DNA of 46,386 nt from Acidobacteriaceae bacterium. Lineage in GTDB: Bacteria > Acidobacteriota > Terriglobia > Terriglobales > Acidobacteriaceae. The translations under genes were made by a program, and so were the position numbers. The stretch covers positions 1 to 46,386 of the forward strand of contig PMUM01000145.1 in assembly GCA_003166855.1 (NCBI GenBank), read 5' to 3'. The notes beneath the pieces were generated by a model, which saw nothing but the letters and a program-made list of their open reading frames with translations, searched no databases and was not told the DNA's origin. Positions 9,067 to 17,315 of the stretch are shown here, piece after piece; the stretch's first letter is position 1; each line of letters begins with the position of its first letter.

Positions 9067-9723
9067 TTATTCGCCTTTCGGCTCTGTCGGCTTCGTGACA
9101 GCGACGGTCTCGCCCACGTCACCTACCTTGAAGCGCGCAAAGCGCCGCACGGCGATGTTCTCGCCCAGCTTGCCGATCTTGGCTGCAATCAGCTGCGAGA
9201 TCGAGATGGTCTGGTCCTTGATGAAGGGCTGCTCAAGCAGGCAGACCTCTTCATAGAACTTTTCCATCTTGCCGTTCACCATCTTCTCGGCAATATTGGC
9301 GGGCTTTCCGCTGGCAATCGCCTGCGCGAGGAAAATTTCCTTCTCGCGCGCGAAATCCGCAGCCGTCACGTCTTCCTTGCGCACGTACTTCGGATCGCTG
9401 GCCGCAATGTGCATCGCGACATCATGCACCAGTTCCTTGAAGTCGTCGGTGCGCGCCACGAAATCGCTCTCGCAGTTCACTTCGACGAGCACACCAATCT
9501 TGCCGCCGGCGTGGATGTAGCTGGCCACCGATCCTTCACTGGTCACGCGCGCCGCCTTCTTGGCTGCCACCGAAACGCCCTTCTTGCGCAGAATTACGAC
9601 CGCCTGCTCCATGTCACCTTTGGCTTCGGTCAGGGCCTGCTTGCAATCCATCATCGGAGCCCCGGTCTTCTCCCGGAGGTCCTTCACTTGTGCCGCTGAA
9701 ATATTCACTGTAGTCGTACCCAT
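9067..9723 (-). CDS. tsf: Elongation factor Ts
   Basis: This 218-residue protein is the guanine nucleotide exchange factor for EF-Tu. The N-terminal UBA-like domain has the signature VKDLREKTGAPMMDCKQAL (about residues 11-29). The EF-Tu-contacting core contains VLVEVNCESDFVARTDDF (about 76-93). It is shorter than the E. coli protein (283) and resembles the compact form found in several phyla. A GAGGA ribosome site precedes the ATG. It follows rpsB, as in nearly all bacteria, and a strong terminator follows it. Confidence 0.97.
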   Translation of the reverse strand: MGTTTVNISAAQVKDLREKTGAPMMDCKQALTEAKGDMEQAVVILRKKGVSVAAKKAARVTSEGSVASYIHAGGKIGVLVEVNCESDFVARTDDFKELVHDVAMHIAASDPKYVRKEDVTAADFAREKEIFLAQAIASGKPANIAEKMVNGKMEKFYEEVCLLEQPFIKDQTISISQLIAAKIGKLGENIAVRRFARFKVGDVGETVAVTKPTEPKGE

Positions 9724-9729
9724 AATTCC

Positions 9730-9818
9730 TCAAGTTTCAAAGTTGCAACGTTTCAATGTTTCAAGGCAAATCAGAATCTCAATCTTTGAAACCTTGAAAC
9801 TCTGAAACCTTGAAACCT
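9730..9818. repeat. Heptad-like inverted repeat between rpsB and tsf
   Basis: A left arm at 9730-9765 (CAAGTTTCAAAGTTGCAACG type) is matched by a right arm at 9784-9818 (TTTGAAACCTTGAAAC type). The arms belong to the same TTGAAAC family as 8942-9030 and could pair in RNA. Confidence 0.8.
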
Positions 9819-9822
9819 ATAA

Positions 9823-9857
9823 AATTAAACCCGCGCCGGACGACTCGCGCGGGTCTC
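9823..9857 (-). terminator. Rho-independent terminator after rpsB
   Basis: On the minus strand ACCCGCGC and GCGCGGGT form an eight-base-pair stem around a ten-base loop, followed by TTAATTTTA. It lies about 85 bases downstream of the rpsB stop. Confidence 0.75.
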
Positions 9858-9907
9858 ATATCAAATGCTCGGTTTGTTACGAACTCAAGCTCGTCAGTCT
9901 TCTTTAA

Positions 9908-9938
9908 CTGAGTACCGAGTACTGACAACTGAGTACTG
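9908..9938. repeat. GAGTACY heptad array downstream of rpsB
   Basis: Four consecutive seven-base units are visible: GAGTACC, GAGTACT, GACAACT, GAGTACT. Similar arrays occur at 10849-10920, 11025-11051, 14072-14085 and 23983-24014. Confidence 0.85.
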
Positions 9939-9941
9939 CCC

Positions 9942-10817
9942 TTAAACCGTCTGGCTCTCGACCTTCGGCAACTCGGCTTCTTCGGTCGCCACCGGCTTCT
10001 TGTGCGTCCCCGGACCCAGCACTTCTTCCATGCTGATATCTTCCGCCGCATCCACCGCAACTTCCGCCGGAGCTGCCGACGCAGCCTGTGCCGCATCCGC
10101 GGCCGCCTGCATGTCGGCGACCTGCTTATCGGTCATCAACTGCGCGCCTTCCGCAATCGATTCCGAAATCTTCGAGGTGAACAGTCGGATTGCCCGCAAC
10201 GCATCATCGTTGCCAGGAATCACATAATCCACTTCGCTGGGATCGCAATTTGTATCGACCACCGCGACCACCGGAATGCCCAGCTTGCGCGCCTCGCGCA
10301 CCGCGATCTGCTCCTTGTTGGAGTCAATCACAAAGATCGCGTCGGGCAAGCGGCTCATATTCTTGATGCCAGCCAAGTTGGCCTGCAAATGTTTGCGCTC
10401 GCGTTCGAGCTTGATAACTTCCTTCTTGGGGAGCAGCTCGTAGCGGCCATCCGTGGCCATCTCGTCGAGCTCCTTCAGCCGCTTCACCGACTTCTGTACA
10501 GTAACCCAGTTGGTGAGCAGTCCACCCAGCCAGCGCTGGTTGATGTAGAACATCCCGCAACGCTGCGCCTCTTCGGCAATCGCATCCTGCGCCTGGCGCT
10601 TCGTGCCCACGAACAGCACAATGCGGCCGTCGTTCGCCAGATCCTGCACGAACTTCGACGCCTCTTTGAACATCTTCAGCGTCTTCTGCAGATCGATGAT
10701 GTAAATCCCGTTGCGCTCTCCGAAGATGTATTCCTTCATCTTAGGATTCCAGCGCTTGGTCTGATGCCCGAAGTGAACGCCCGCTTCGAGCAACTCCTTC
10801 ATGGTAATGGTTGCCAA
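9942..10817 (-). CDS. rpsB: 30S ribosomal protein S2
   Basis: This 291-residue protein is S2, the ribosomal protein of the small-subunit head/body junction. The N-terminus [30 protein letters not shown] (about 95-104), and [13 protein letters not shown] are diagnostic. Beyond residue about 230 there is an Ala/Glu-rich tail with no counterpart in E. coli S2 (241 residues). The start codon is TTG, chosen because the N-terminus then matches the family and GAGGAGG lies five bases upstream. tsf follows, and two heptad arrays plus a terminator lie in the spacer. Confidence 0.97.
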   Translation of the reverse strand: MATITMKELLEAGVHFGHQTKRWNPKMKEYIFGERNGIYIIDLQKTLKMFKEASKFVQDLANDGRIVLFVGTKRQAQDAIAEEAQRCGMFYINQRWLGGLLTNWVTVQKSVKRLKELDEMATDGRYELLPKKEVIKLERERKHLQANLAGIKNMSRLPDAIFVIDSNKEQIAVREARKLGIPVVAVVDTNCDPSEVDYVIPGNDDALRAIRLFTSKISESIAEGAQLMTDKQVADMQAAADAAQAASAAPAEVAVDAAEDISMEEVLGPGTHKKPVATEEAELPKVESQTV

Positions 10818-10848
10818 TGAACCTCCTCTTTAGTCTGCATCGGAAGCT

Positions 10849-10920
10849 AGTTGTCAGTACCTAGTACCCAGTACTCAGCAAAACCTCTGTTGGTGACTGG
10901 ATACTGGCAACTGGGCACTG
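10849..10920. repeat. Paired heptad arrays upstream of rpsB
   Basis: The left arm (10849-10877) reads AGTTGTC, AGTACCT, AGTACCC, AGTACTC. The right arm (10892-10920) reads GTGACTG, GATACTG, GCAACTG, GGCACTG. The arms are roughly complementary in inverted orientation, so the rpsB leader could form a long hairpin. Confidence 0.8.
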
Positions 10921-11024
10921 CTCACCGATTGCCATTCCCGTCCCCGCGCCGCGAGGCACGAGAAGAATTGAACACCTAAAAAAAAGTTGCCGTCCTCAGT
11001 CGTCATACCCGGTTGATTCTCACG

Positions 11025-11051
11025 GGCGAGTGCCAACCGAGTACCGAGTAC
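11025..11051. repeat. Short GAGTACC heptad array after rpsI
   Basis: GAGTGCC, AACC, GAGTACC and GAGTACT follow one another and end at the rpsI stop codon. This belongs to the same family as 9908-9938. Confidence 0.7.
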
Positions 11052-11446
11052 TATCTCTTCGAGAACTGGAACCGCTTGCGAGCGCCCTTCTGTCCGTACT
11101 TCTTGCGCTCTTTGCCGCGCGAGTCCCGGCTGACCATGCCCTCAGCCTTCAGCTTCTTGCGCAGCTCCGCATTGAACTGCATCAACGCACGAGCAATGCC
11201 CAACTTCACCGCGTCGGCCTGACCGCGCACGCCGCCGCCCAATACACTGGCGATCACGTTGAACGTCGCTGCCGTATCCGAAGACGCCAGAGGCGACTTC
11301 GCCGCCGAACGCTGCGCCGGGGTCACGAAATACTCTTCGAACGCGCGCCCGTTCACCTTGAAATCACCGCTGCCCGGACGCAAATACACACGGGCAATCG
11401 CCCTCTTGCGGCGTCCCGTTCCGTAGTATTGAACTAGTTCTGCCAT
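11051..11446 (-). CDS. rpsI: 30S ribosomal protein S9
   Basis: This 131-residue protein is S9, whose C-terminal tail reaches the P-site tRNA. The N-terminal [19 protein letters not shown], the core [21 protein letters not shown] and the basic terminus RKRFQFSKR are family signatures. No Shine-Dalgarno sequence is visible: a GCTTCGA heptad array runs up to a few bases before the ATG. It follows rplM, the universal pairing. Confidence 0.97.
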   Translation of the reverse strand: MAELVQYYGTGRRKRAIARVYLRPGSGDFKVNGRAFEEYFVTPAQRSAAKSPLASSDTAATFNVIASVLGGGVRGQADAVKLGIARALMQFNAELRKKLKAEGMVSRDSRGKERKKYGQKGARKRFQFSKR

Positions 11447-11451
11447 TTTTC

Positions 11452-11580
11452 GCTTCGAGCTTCGAGCCGCGAGCTTCGAGCAAAACCACGTGCCCAGAAC
11501 TCTCGCCCCTCGGACTCTTAACCTTTCAAAGTGTTCGATATTGCCCGTAGCTCAGAGCTCATGGCTCGTAGCTCGTAGCT
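11452..11580. repeat. Paired heptad arrays between rplM and rpsI
   Basis: At 11452-11480 the units are GCTTCGA, GCTTCGA, GCCGCGA, GCTTCGA. At 11547-11580 they are GTAGCTC, AGAGCTC, ATGGCTC, GTAGCTC, GTAGCT. The first array can pair in part with the second. The sequence family differs from the GAGTACY and TTGAAAC arrays nearby but keeps the seven-base period. Confidence 0.85.
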
Positions 11581-11584
11581 GAAC

Positions 11585-12052
11585 TTACGAAACTGCAACT
11601 TTGCGCGCCTTGTACTCGCGCACTTCCAGCTTCAAATCCTGCGGCTTCTGCGCCTGGTGCGGATGCTTGTCGCCCTTGTACACGTTCAGCTTCGAAAGCA
11701 TGTGCGCCGCCAGCTTGTTCTTCGGCAGCATCCGCTTCACGGCGGCTTCAATCACCGCCTCGGGCCGGCGAATCATCCGATTCTTGAAATCTTCCGTGCG
11801 CAGACCACCCGGATACCCCGTGTAGTGGTGATACTGCTTCTGCTCCGCCTTCACACCCGTCGTCTTGATCTTCTCGGCATTGATCACAATCACGTGATCA
11901 CCGGTATCCAGAAACGGCGTATATTGCGGGTTTTCTTTGCCCATGAGGATGCGCGCCACTTGCGAAGCCAAGCGTCCGAGCGTCTGCCCGTCTGCATCCA
12001 CGACGTACCACTTGCGCACAATTTCCCCCTCTTTGGGGAAATAGGTTGACAT
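11585..12052 (-). CDS. rplM: 50S ribosomal protein L13
   Basis: This 155-residue protein is L13, an early-assembly protein of the large subunit. Signatures are [20 protein letters not shown] (about 14-33), [16 protein letters not shown] (about 51-66), YHHTGYPGG and the C-terminal [16 protein letters not shown]. The length is slightly above the usual 142. GGGAGA lies about eight bases before the ATG. It is the first gene of the minus-strand ribosomal series, so the main promoter is expected in 12053-12238, where I could not identify convincing boxes. Confidence 0.97.
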   Translation of the reverse strand: MSTYFPKEGEIVRKWYVVDADGQTLGRLASQVARILMGKENPQYTPFLDTGDHVIVINAEKIKTTGVKAEQKQYHHYTGYPGGLRTEDFKNRMIRRPEAVIEAAVKRMLPKNKLAAHMLSKLNVYKGDKHPHQAQKPQDLKLEVREYKARKVAVS

Positions 12053-12244
12053 CAGAGTTCTCCCAGATTGAATAAAAGCTGCGAAAGAAGACCGCTCGTT
12101 GATTCCCCGGCGAGGACGCCAAGACCATCAGGCGGGCAACCACACGACTACCAAGTCTTTAAGATAGCGTAACGTGCAAAGAATTGTCAACGCTGTGTTA
12201 CTTCGAAACCAGCAATGCTTTAAGGTAACCGTCGGAGGATGCTT

Positions 12245-12766
12245 ATGAGACTTTTCCCCAGACTCTTGGCAGTAATTGCGATCGCTTCACTCCCCGCGTT
12301 GGCACAACACAATAACCACCAAAGCCCCGTCGGCGGCGGATACGTTCCTCATCACGGGCCCCCTCCCTCTCACGGCGCGCCGCACGGGGCGCCTCCACCC
12401 GCTACCTATCGCGACCATGAAGGTCATCCCGAAGCTCCCCACGTCCACCACAACGGCCAGTGGGTCGGACACGACTACGGACGCGACGATGCCCGCTTCC
12501 ACATCGATCGTCCTTGGGAGCACGGCCACTTCACCGGCGGCATCGGCCGCGGTCACATTTGGCGCCTCGGCGGAGGCGGTCCCAACCGCTTTTGGTTTGG
12601 AGGTTTTTACTTCGGCGTTGGCGCCTTTGACCTCGCCTACTGCAATGACTGGCTCTGGGATAGCGACGACATCGTCATCTACGACGACCCCGACCACGAC
12701 GGCTGGTACCTCGCCTACAACGTGAGGCTGGGCACCTACGTCCACGTGCAGTACATGGGAAGGTAG
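12245..12766 (+). CDS. His/Gly-rich secreted protein of unknown function
   Basis: The 173-residue product has a signal peptide ([20 protein letters not shown]) followed by a segment very rich in His, Pro and Gly (about 20-85), and then an aromatic, Asp-rich C-terminal part containing [22 protein letters not shown]. The composition suggests metal binding, or an RcnB/YXWGXW-like secreted protein, but I cannot name the family. The second ATG was chosen because GGAGG lies six bases upstream of it; an ATG six bases earlier directly abuts that site. It is transcribed away from rplM. Repeat 12826-12855 follows it. Confidence 0.75.
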   Translation: MRLFPRLLAVIAIASLPALAQHNNHQSPVGGGYVPHHGPPPSHGAPHGAPPPATYRDHEGHPEAPHVHHNGQWVGHDYGRDDARFHIDRPWEHGHFTGGIGRGHIWRLGGGGPNRFWFGGFYFGVGAFDLAYCNDWLWDSDDIVIYDDPDHDGWYLAYNVRLGTYVHVQYMGR

Positions 12767-12825
12767 TTAGGCCAATCAACTAGGGCAAGGGGCGAGACGG
12801 TTTACCTTGGTGGCGCCGGCATCCT

Positions 12826-12855
12826 GCCGGCTGTCGCGAGGGCGTCTCGCCCTCG
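12826..12855. repeat. REP-like palindromic repeat, copy 2
   Basis: This repeat matches 1-30 at 29 of 30 bases and contains inverted arms CGAGGGCG/CGCCCTCG. It lies between two convergent genes. Confidence 0.75.
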
Positions 12856-12877
12856 CTGCCTGTGCTAAGGACTTTCC

Positions 12878-13981
12878 TTATTCGTACGCTAACGCGTCAA
12901 TCGGATCGCGTTGCGCCGCCTTGAACGCCGGATACAACGCTCCCGCTAGCGCACCCACCACCGCAATCAGCGAAGCTCGCAGCGCCCACTCGTTGCTCCA
13001 GAAAAGATCCAGCACGGGCTTTTCGATCATAATCAAACGGCGGGTTACCAAACTAATGATGATCCCCCCAACAATCCCCGCAATCGCCAGCAGCACGGTT
13101 TCTCGCAGCACCACATTGACGATGTACCACTTCGACGCGCCCATCGACTTCAAAATTCCGATCTCGCGCGTCCGCTCCATCACAGCCGTGTACATCGACT
13201 GGAAGATCACCAAAAAGCCGACCACCACCGCCACCCAAATCACGACCTTGATCGCAAGATCAAACCCGGGAAGGTTGTCGGGCGTCATCGTCGACAGATA
13301 TTCCGGCATGGAACGCACGGAATACTTTTCCATCCCCGGTATCTGCAAGATCGCCTTTTCCACCTGATCGGCATTCGCAAGGTCATCCAGTTTGAGATAA
13401 AAGACAGACGCGCGCCCCTCTACGCTCTCAAGTTCCTGCAACGTTTCCAAGGGCAGACACTTGCGGCAACCCTTTCCGTGCGGAACAATCCCCGAGATGC
13501 GAAACTCGTTCGCCAGGATCTCGATTTTGTCGCCCACCTTCGCGTGGTTCATCCCCGCATAGTAATCGTCCACGATCACGTCATAAGGCCCCTGAAAGGG
13601 TCCGCCGGAAAGATAGCGGAACTTCGGAGGAAGCGTGTCATAGCTGGCCACGTCAATGCCGTAAATGATCTCCAGCGGCTTCTGCGTGAACCACCACACC
13701 GCCGGTACGGCCGACACCACGTGCGGCACGCGCCTCAGAATATCTCCCACCTTGATCGGGATGGGCGCTCCGGAGAGACCGATTATCCCTGCCGCCCCCG
13801 GCGGCATGACCATTAAATCTGCTCCGACACCCAGCTGGCTTTTCTTAGATCCGTTCAGCAATCCATAGAAAAGCGCGACCACCATCAAGATCATGGTGAC
13901 CTCCAGCGCAATCGCGCTCATCGCGATAAATGACCGTGTAGGCCGGTGCACCAGGTTGGCGACAACCATCTTGTTCATCAT
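12878..13981 (-). CDS. FtsX/MacB-type ABC transporter permease
   Basis: This 367-residue membrane protein has an N-terminal helix (about 20-42), a large extracytoplasmic MacB-like domain (about 45-245), then three C-terminal helices (about 250-275, 298-325, 338-360). These include the family motif RTREIGILKSMGASKWYIV and a final AAQRDPIDALAYE. Such permeases act with a MacB/LolD-like ATPase in mechanotransmission or lipoprotein export rather than classical transport. No ATPase gene is adjacent. It follows a lipoprotein gene on the same strand with a gap of about 100 bases, which suggests the two act together at the envelope. A palindromic repeat fills the gap. Confidence 0.85.
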   Translation of the reverse strand: MMNKMVVANLVHRPTRSFIAMSAIALEVTMILMVVALFYGLLNGSKKSQLGVGADLMVMPPGAAGIIGLSGAPIPIKVGDILRRVPHVVSAVPAVWWFTQKPLEIIYGIDVASYDTLPPKFRYLSGGPFQGPYDVIVDDYYAGMNHAKVGDKIEILANEFRISGIVPHGKGCRKCLPLETLQELESVEGRASVFYLKLDDLANADQVEKAILQIPGMEKYSVRSMPEYLSTMTPDNLPGFDLAIKVVIWVAVVVGFLVIFQSMYTAVMERTREIGILKSMGASKWYIVNVVLRETVLLAIAGIVGGIIISLVTRRLIMIEKPVLDLFWSNEWALRASLIAVVGALAGALYPAFKAAQRDPIDALAYE

Positions 13982-13989
13982 ATCTGCTT

Positions 13990-14031
13990 GGGTGCCCCAT
14001 CCTTCTCGCGCTCTTTGCGAGAGGGTGGGGA
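13990..14031. repeat. Nested palindrome between lipoprotein and permease genes
   Basis: CCCCAT...GGTGGGG encloses CTCGC-GCTCTTT-GCGAG, giving a two-part hairpin. It resembles the other dispersed palindromes and could also act as a weak terminator or mRNA stabiliser. Confidence 0.55.
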
Positions 14032-14071
14032 TTTTGAGTTCTCAGGCGCAACCGAATGCTGAGCCTAAGAT

Positions 14072-14085
14072 ACTGAGTACTGGAC
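14072..14085. repeat. Short GATACTGAGTACTG heptad pair
   Basis: Two seven-base units (GATACTG, AGTACTG) lie immediately downstream of the lipoprotein stop codon. They belong to the GAGTACY family of the ribosomal cluster. Confidence 0.5.
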
Positions 14086-15039
14086 TTACTTCTTCTCCAG
14101 CGGCATCGCCAGGCTCGACTGCGGGCGGTCCAGATGTATCACCACTGCGCCCGGCGGCTGCTCCAGTGTGAACTGATCGTCTGTCAGCGGCTTGTTGATG
14201 TCCACCTTCAGCATGTTCAGCGTAATGTCATACTCCTCTTGGGGCCGGAAGATCTCGATCCGCGAGGCAAAGCTGAACCCGTCGTAGTCCTTGTATTCCG
14301 CGTATTTCGCATCCGTCGCCACTCGGCCGTCCTCATCATAGATGACCTGCCGGTACGGTTTCAGGTCCGTGCGCCCGAAGATAATCTTGCGCTCCAGCCA
14401 CGGGTGCTCAACACACATCTGTGTGCAACCCTTCTCGTACCTCTGAATCACCGTCAGCTCATAGTCGTCCTGCAGCACGCGATGCCCCTTACCGTCATGC
14501 AGCGTCTCATAGCCGTTCTCCAGCACCGCAATCTCGGATTTCGGATCAATCTGCCGGATCAGCAGCGCCTCGTAGATATTCTGCGGGCGGATGTTCTCCA
14601 TCGGCTGGTCGGTGTTGGGCGTCGCCACGTCGTTCTTGCCGATCACGAACTTGTTCTTCGTCGGGATCCACACCTTGAAATCCTGACCGTCGCTGACCAT
14701 GTCGAACGCCGTGGTGCGCACGATCGGCATCAGCCCGATCATGTGCAGCGCATCCGGCTGCCGCGCCAGCACGATGCCGCGAATTTCCTTGTAGTCGGTG
14801 ACGTGCCCCTTCTTCATGCCCCCTACGGAGCTATCAATATCCACCGTCGCCTTCAGCGAGTGGATCGCCTCGGCCTGCTGGTTGATGCTGTCGATCAGCC
14901 CCTGCTGCGTGGACTCCTTCAGCGGGACCTTCGAATACTGCTCTTCGACCGGACGCGTGCGAAACAGGCACCCCGTCGTCGACAGCACGGCAAGAAACAG
15001 GGGTAGAGCCAATAAGGACAAACTGCTACGTCTCATCAA
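14086..15039 (-). CDS. Outer-membrane-type lipoprotein, DUF4292-like
   Basis: The 317-residue product starts with a lipoprotein signal whose lipobox is STTGC (Cys24). The mature part has the beta-rich character of the LolA/LolB-like fold (for example TVDIDSSVGGMKKG, HMIGLMPIVRTTAFDMVSDG, FKVWIPTKNKFVIG), as found in DUF4292 proteins. The assignment is from pattern, not a search. Its position upstream of an FtsX-type permease fits a role in lipoprotein or lipid handling at the outer membrane. It is divergent from mltG. Confidence 0.7.
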   Translation of the reverse strand: MMRRSSLSLLALPLFLAVLSTTGCLFRTRPVEEQYSKVPLKESTQQGLIDSINQQAEAIHSLKATVDIDSSVGGMKKGHVTDYKEIRGIVLARQPDALHMIGLMPIVRTTAFDMVSDGQDFKVWIPTKNKFVIGKNDVATPNTDQPMENIRPQNIYEALLIRQIDPKSEIAVLENGYETLHDGKGHRVLQDDYELTVIQRYEKGCTQMCVEHPWLERKIIFGRTDLKPYRQVIYDEDGRVATDAKYAEYKDYDGFSFASRIEIFRPQEEYDITLNMLKVDINKPLTDDQFTLEQPPGAVVIHLDRPQSSLAMPLEKK

Positions 15040-15381
15040 GATATAAGAATTCCTCTAAGTCATTTGAGTATACCGCGCCGAGAAGGTTGCAAAAGCTGGG
15101 CGGGACGCTTTTTAAAGTGTACGGGTCCAGCTGTATTAACGAACCAGGCACGCGAACAAACGGCAAAGGGCTCCGGGTTTGGCCGTTTGTCACCTCTGCA
15201 AATGGCAAACTCGCCGCTGGCCCATAAATCGCTCCTGTCCCTCGGCAGACGGGTTTTTTCAGGTTCTAGCAAGGTACCGCCCTGCTTACGAAAGGCGGTC
15301 GCACTATCGTCAGGTCGCGGTCGGGTAAACCGTCATCTAAACTGGGACTATCGTATTCTGAAAAACACTTCGTGATCAGAG
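15040..15381. other. Divergent non-coding region before mltG
   Basis: No credible gene is visible in these 342 bases. One nine-base-pair inverted repeat, ACAAACGGC at 15156-15164 and GCCGTTTGT at 15182-15190, is present and could be an operator or a hairpin. Promoters for both flanking genes should be here, but no strong -10/-35 pair stands out. Confidence 0.5.
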
Positions 15382-16440
15382 ATGCGCAAGATCATCTGGC
15401 TCATTCTCGTCGCGGTTTTGGGAACATCCGGATGGCTCGCCTGGGCTGTCTTGACGCCCACCCAGCCTTCCGGGCAGGTGTTCGTCATGCTGCACCCCGG
15501 ATATTCCACGCACCGCATCGCTGCTGAACTTAAAAGCGCCGGCATCATTCGCAGCGAGGAAGCCTTCGTCCTCTGGCACTACTACCATCACGGCCGTTCC
15601 CTCAAGGCCGGCGAATATTTGTTCAATAAGCCGTCGAACATCATCGACATTCAAAAGCGCCTGCGCCGAGGCGATGTCTATGTCCATACCGTAGTCGTGC
15701 CCGAGGGCTACACCATGTTCGACATCGCGCGCTCCGTCGAAGCCGCGGGCCTGGGGCCGGCTGACGACTTCCTGAAAGTAGCCCAGTCCGACACCGCGCT
15801 GATTGCTGACATCGCTCCCGGAGCCCGCTCCCTCGAGGGCTATCTCTTCCCAGACACCTACGAATTCTCCCGCATGATGACCATGCACGATATGGCCGCA
15901 GCCATGGTCAAGCAGTTCCGGCAAGTCGCGCACCAGATGAATTTGATCTCGGCCGAGTCTGCACAGGCAAGGTTGAGAGTAATCGCGGACCGCGCGCCTC
16001 AAGCCGCAGCCTCACCTGAAGCTCCGAACGATGTAGAGCGCACCGTGATCATGGCCTCAATCGTCGAAAAGGAAACCGCCGTGTCCGAAGAACGCCCCAT
16101 GGTCGCTAGCGTCTACTACAACCGCTTGGCGAAAAACATCGCCCTCGACGCCGACCCCAGCATCATCTACGCAGAACTTCTGGCTGGGACGTACCAAGGC
16201 GCGCTGCATCACGCAGACATGCAGTTCCATTCGCCCTACAACACATATCGCAATGCGGGTCTGCCCCCCGGCCCAATCGGCAACCCCGGACGGAGCGCCC
16301 TCGAAGCGGCCATGCACCCCGCGCAAAGCGACTACTACTACTTCGTCGCCGACGCCCAAGGCCATCACCGCTTCGCCCGCACCATGGAAGAACACAACAA
16401 GAATGTAGCGGCCTACCGCAAAGCCATGCGCGGCCACTGA
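15382..16440 (+). CDS. mltG: Endolytic murein transglycosylase MltG
   Basis: This 352-residue membrane-anchored enzyme cleaves nascent peptidoglycan glycan strands and so sets chain length. It has one N-terminal helix (about 4-23), a LysM-like region with VFVMLHPGYSTHRIAAEL, and the YceG catalytic domain. The motif MASIVEKET places the catalytic glutamate at E229, and YYNRLA, ALHHADMQFHSPYNTYRNAGLPPGPI-type and YYYFVAD motifs follow. A stretch at about 206-216 (APQAAASPEAP) is an unusual Ala/Pro-rich insert. mltG is followed convergently by ruvX, a frequent neighbour. Confidence 0.95.
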   Translation: MRKIIWLILVAVLGTSGWLAWAVLTPTQPSGQVFVMLHPGYSTHRIAAELKSAGIIRSEEAFVLWHYYHHGRSLKAGEYLFNKPSNIIDIQKRLRRGDVYVHTVVVPEGYTMFDIARSVEAAGLGPADDFLKVAQSDTALIADIAPGARSLEGYLFPDTYEFSRMMTMHDMAAAMVKQFRQVAHQMNLISAESAQARLRVIADRAPQAAASPEAPNDVERTVIMASIVEKETAVSEERPMVASVYYNRLAKNIALDADPSIIYAELLAGTYQGALHHADMQFHSPYNTYRNAGLPPGPIGNPGRSALEAAMHPAQSDYYYFVADAQGHHRFARTMEEHNKNVAAYRKAMRGH

Positions 16441-16442
16441 TG

Positions 16443-16516
16443 TTTATGTGGGGAAATGTTAGCGTGGGGCGGCCGCCTCGGCCGTCCGTGGAGCTCAGCT
16501 CCGCGAGGGCAGCAGG
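16443..16516. repeat. Multi-palindrome repeat between mltG and ruvX
   Basis: The stretch starts TTTATGTGGGG like 7345-7385, then has CGGCCG-CCT-CGGCCG and GGAGCT-C-AGCTCC palindromes. It separates two convergent genes and may serve as a bidirectional terminator. Confidence 0.55.
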
Positions 16517-16536
16517 GATCACCTAACCCGGATAAT

Positions 16537-17046
16537 TCAACTTCGTGGACCTGAGGCACGGTTTTCCATCCACCCTTGCAGGATCAAGATTGCTGCCATG
16601 CGGTCCACTGCCTTCCCCCGCTTCTCGATCGACAAATCAGCCTCGCGCAACAACCTATTGGCTTCCACCGACGTGAGCCGCTCATCCCACAAATGCACGG
16701 GCAGCCGAAACCTCTTGCGCAGCTCCTCAGCGAACACTTGCATCTTGTCCGACTGAATCCCTTCCGCTCCGCTCATCCGCAGCGGCAGACCCACCACAAT
16801 TTCCCGCACGTCATACTCCTGAATCACCCGCTGCAAATGATCGAAGTCGCGCCGCTTCGTCGTGCGCTGCAAGGTATCCAGCCCCTGTGCGGTAATCCCT
16901 AGCGGATCCGACACCGCGACGCCAATCCTGCGGGAGCCCACATCGAGTCCAAGCACCCGCCCCACGGGCACCTCACGCCCACTTCCACCTCGGGAAGTAG
17001 CTTCCTCTGTATCGTCTGGAACTTGCTTTCTCGGCTCAAAATCCAC
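16537..17046 (-). CDS. ruvX: Putative pre-16S rRNA nuclease / Holliday junction resolvase-like RuvX
   Basis: This YqgF/RuvX-family RNase H-fold protein is implicated in 16S rRNA 5'-end maturation. Seen are GRVLGLDVGSRRIGVAVSDP (catalytic Asp), EIVVGLPLRMSG, LWDERLTSVEA and DRMAAILILQ (C-terminal Asp). The open frame continues upstream to 17253, but that part runs through a dispersed repeat (17150-17206) and has no family match. The GTG at 17046 gives 169 residues, near the family's usual 140-150. A start still further downstream is possible. Confidence 0.9.
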   Translation of the reverse strand: MDFEPRKQVPDDTEEATSRGGSGREVPVGRVLGLDVGSRRIGVAVSDPLGITAQGLDTLQRTTKRRDFDHLQRVIQEYDVREIVVGLPLRMSGAEGIQSDKMQVFAEELRKRFRLPVHLWDERLTSVEANRLLREADLSIEKRGKAVDRMAAILILQGWMENRASGPRS

Positions 17047-17149
17047 GGCCCCGATTATATGCGCGGCTCCCTCCGCCGAACGTTCCGCATTCCGATACGA
17101 ATCCGAGTCTGGTAAGACATTGTCTTTCAATAACCTACAGAAATGCCGT

Positions 17150-17206
17150 ATCTCTCCGAAGCCGTTATCCCGACGGGACCCTCCTTTCAGGCGAAAGGAG
17201 GGATCT
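17150..17206. repeat. Interspersed repeat with strong hairpin upstream of ruvX
   Basis: CTCCGAAGCCGTTATCC resembles the GTCATCCTGAGCGAAGCCG family, and the right end GGATCTGGCAC resembles the 8121-8166 copy. The centre holds CCTCCTTTC-AGGC-GAAAGGAGG, a perfect nine-base-pair stem. Confidence 0.65.
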
Positions 17207-17315
17207 GGCACCCGTCCGATTACCTTGCTTTGGACAGGACCGCGGAGTACCATACGCTTAGAACTTTTTAAGCTTCTTCCCCACGAACCATCGCCTTCCC
17301 TTTAGGTACCGAAAT

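Noticed and set aside
10002-10820. Long plus-strand frame opposite rpsB (272 codons)
   Set aside because: It is the exact antisense of a certain ribosomal protein gene, has Arg/His-rich shadow composition, and no ribosome site.
8942-11580. CRISPR array
   Set aside because: The repeats are seven-base degenerate units without spacers, and no cas genes are present.
14134-15006. 290-codon plus-strand frame opposite the lipoprotein gene
   Set aside because: Shadow of a well-supported minus-strand gene with lipobox; composition rich in Arg, Leu and His as usual for antisense frames.
17047-17253. Extended RuvX start at 17253
   Set aside because: The extra 69 codons run through a dispersed repeat and have no family similarity.
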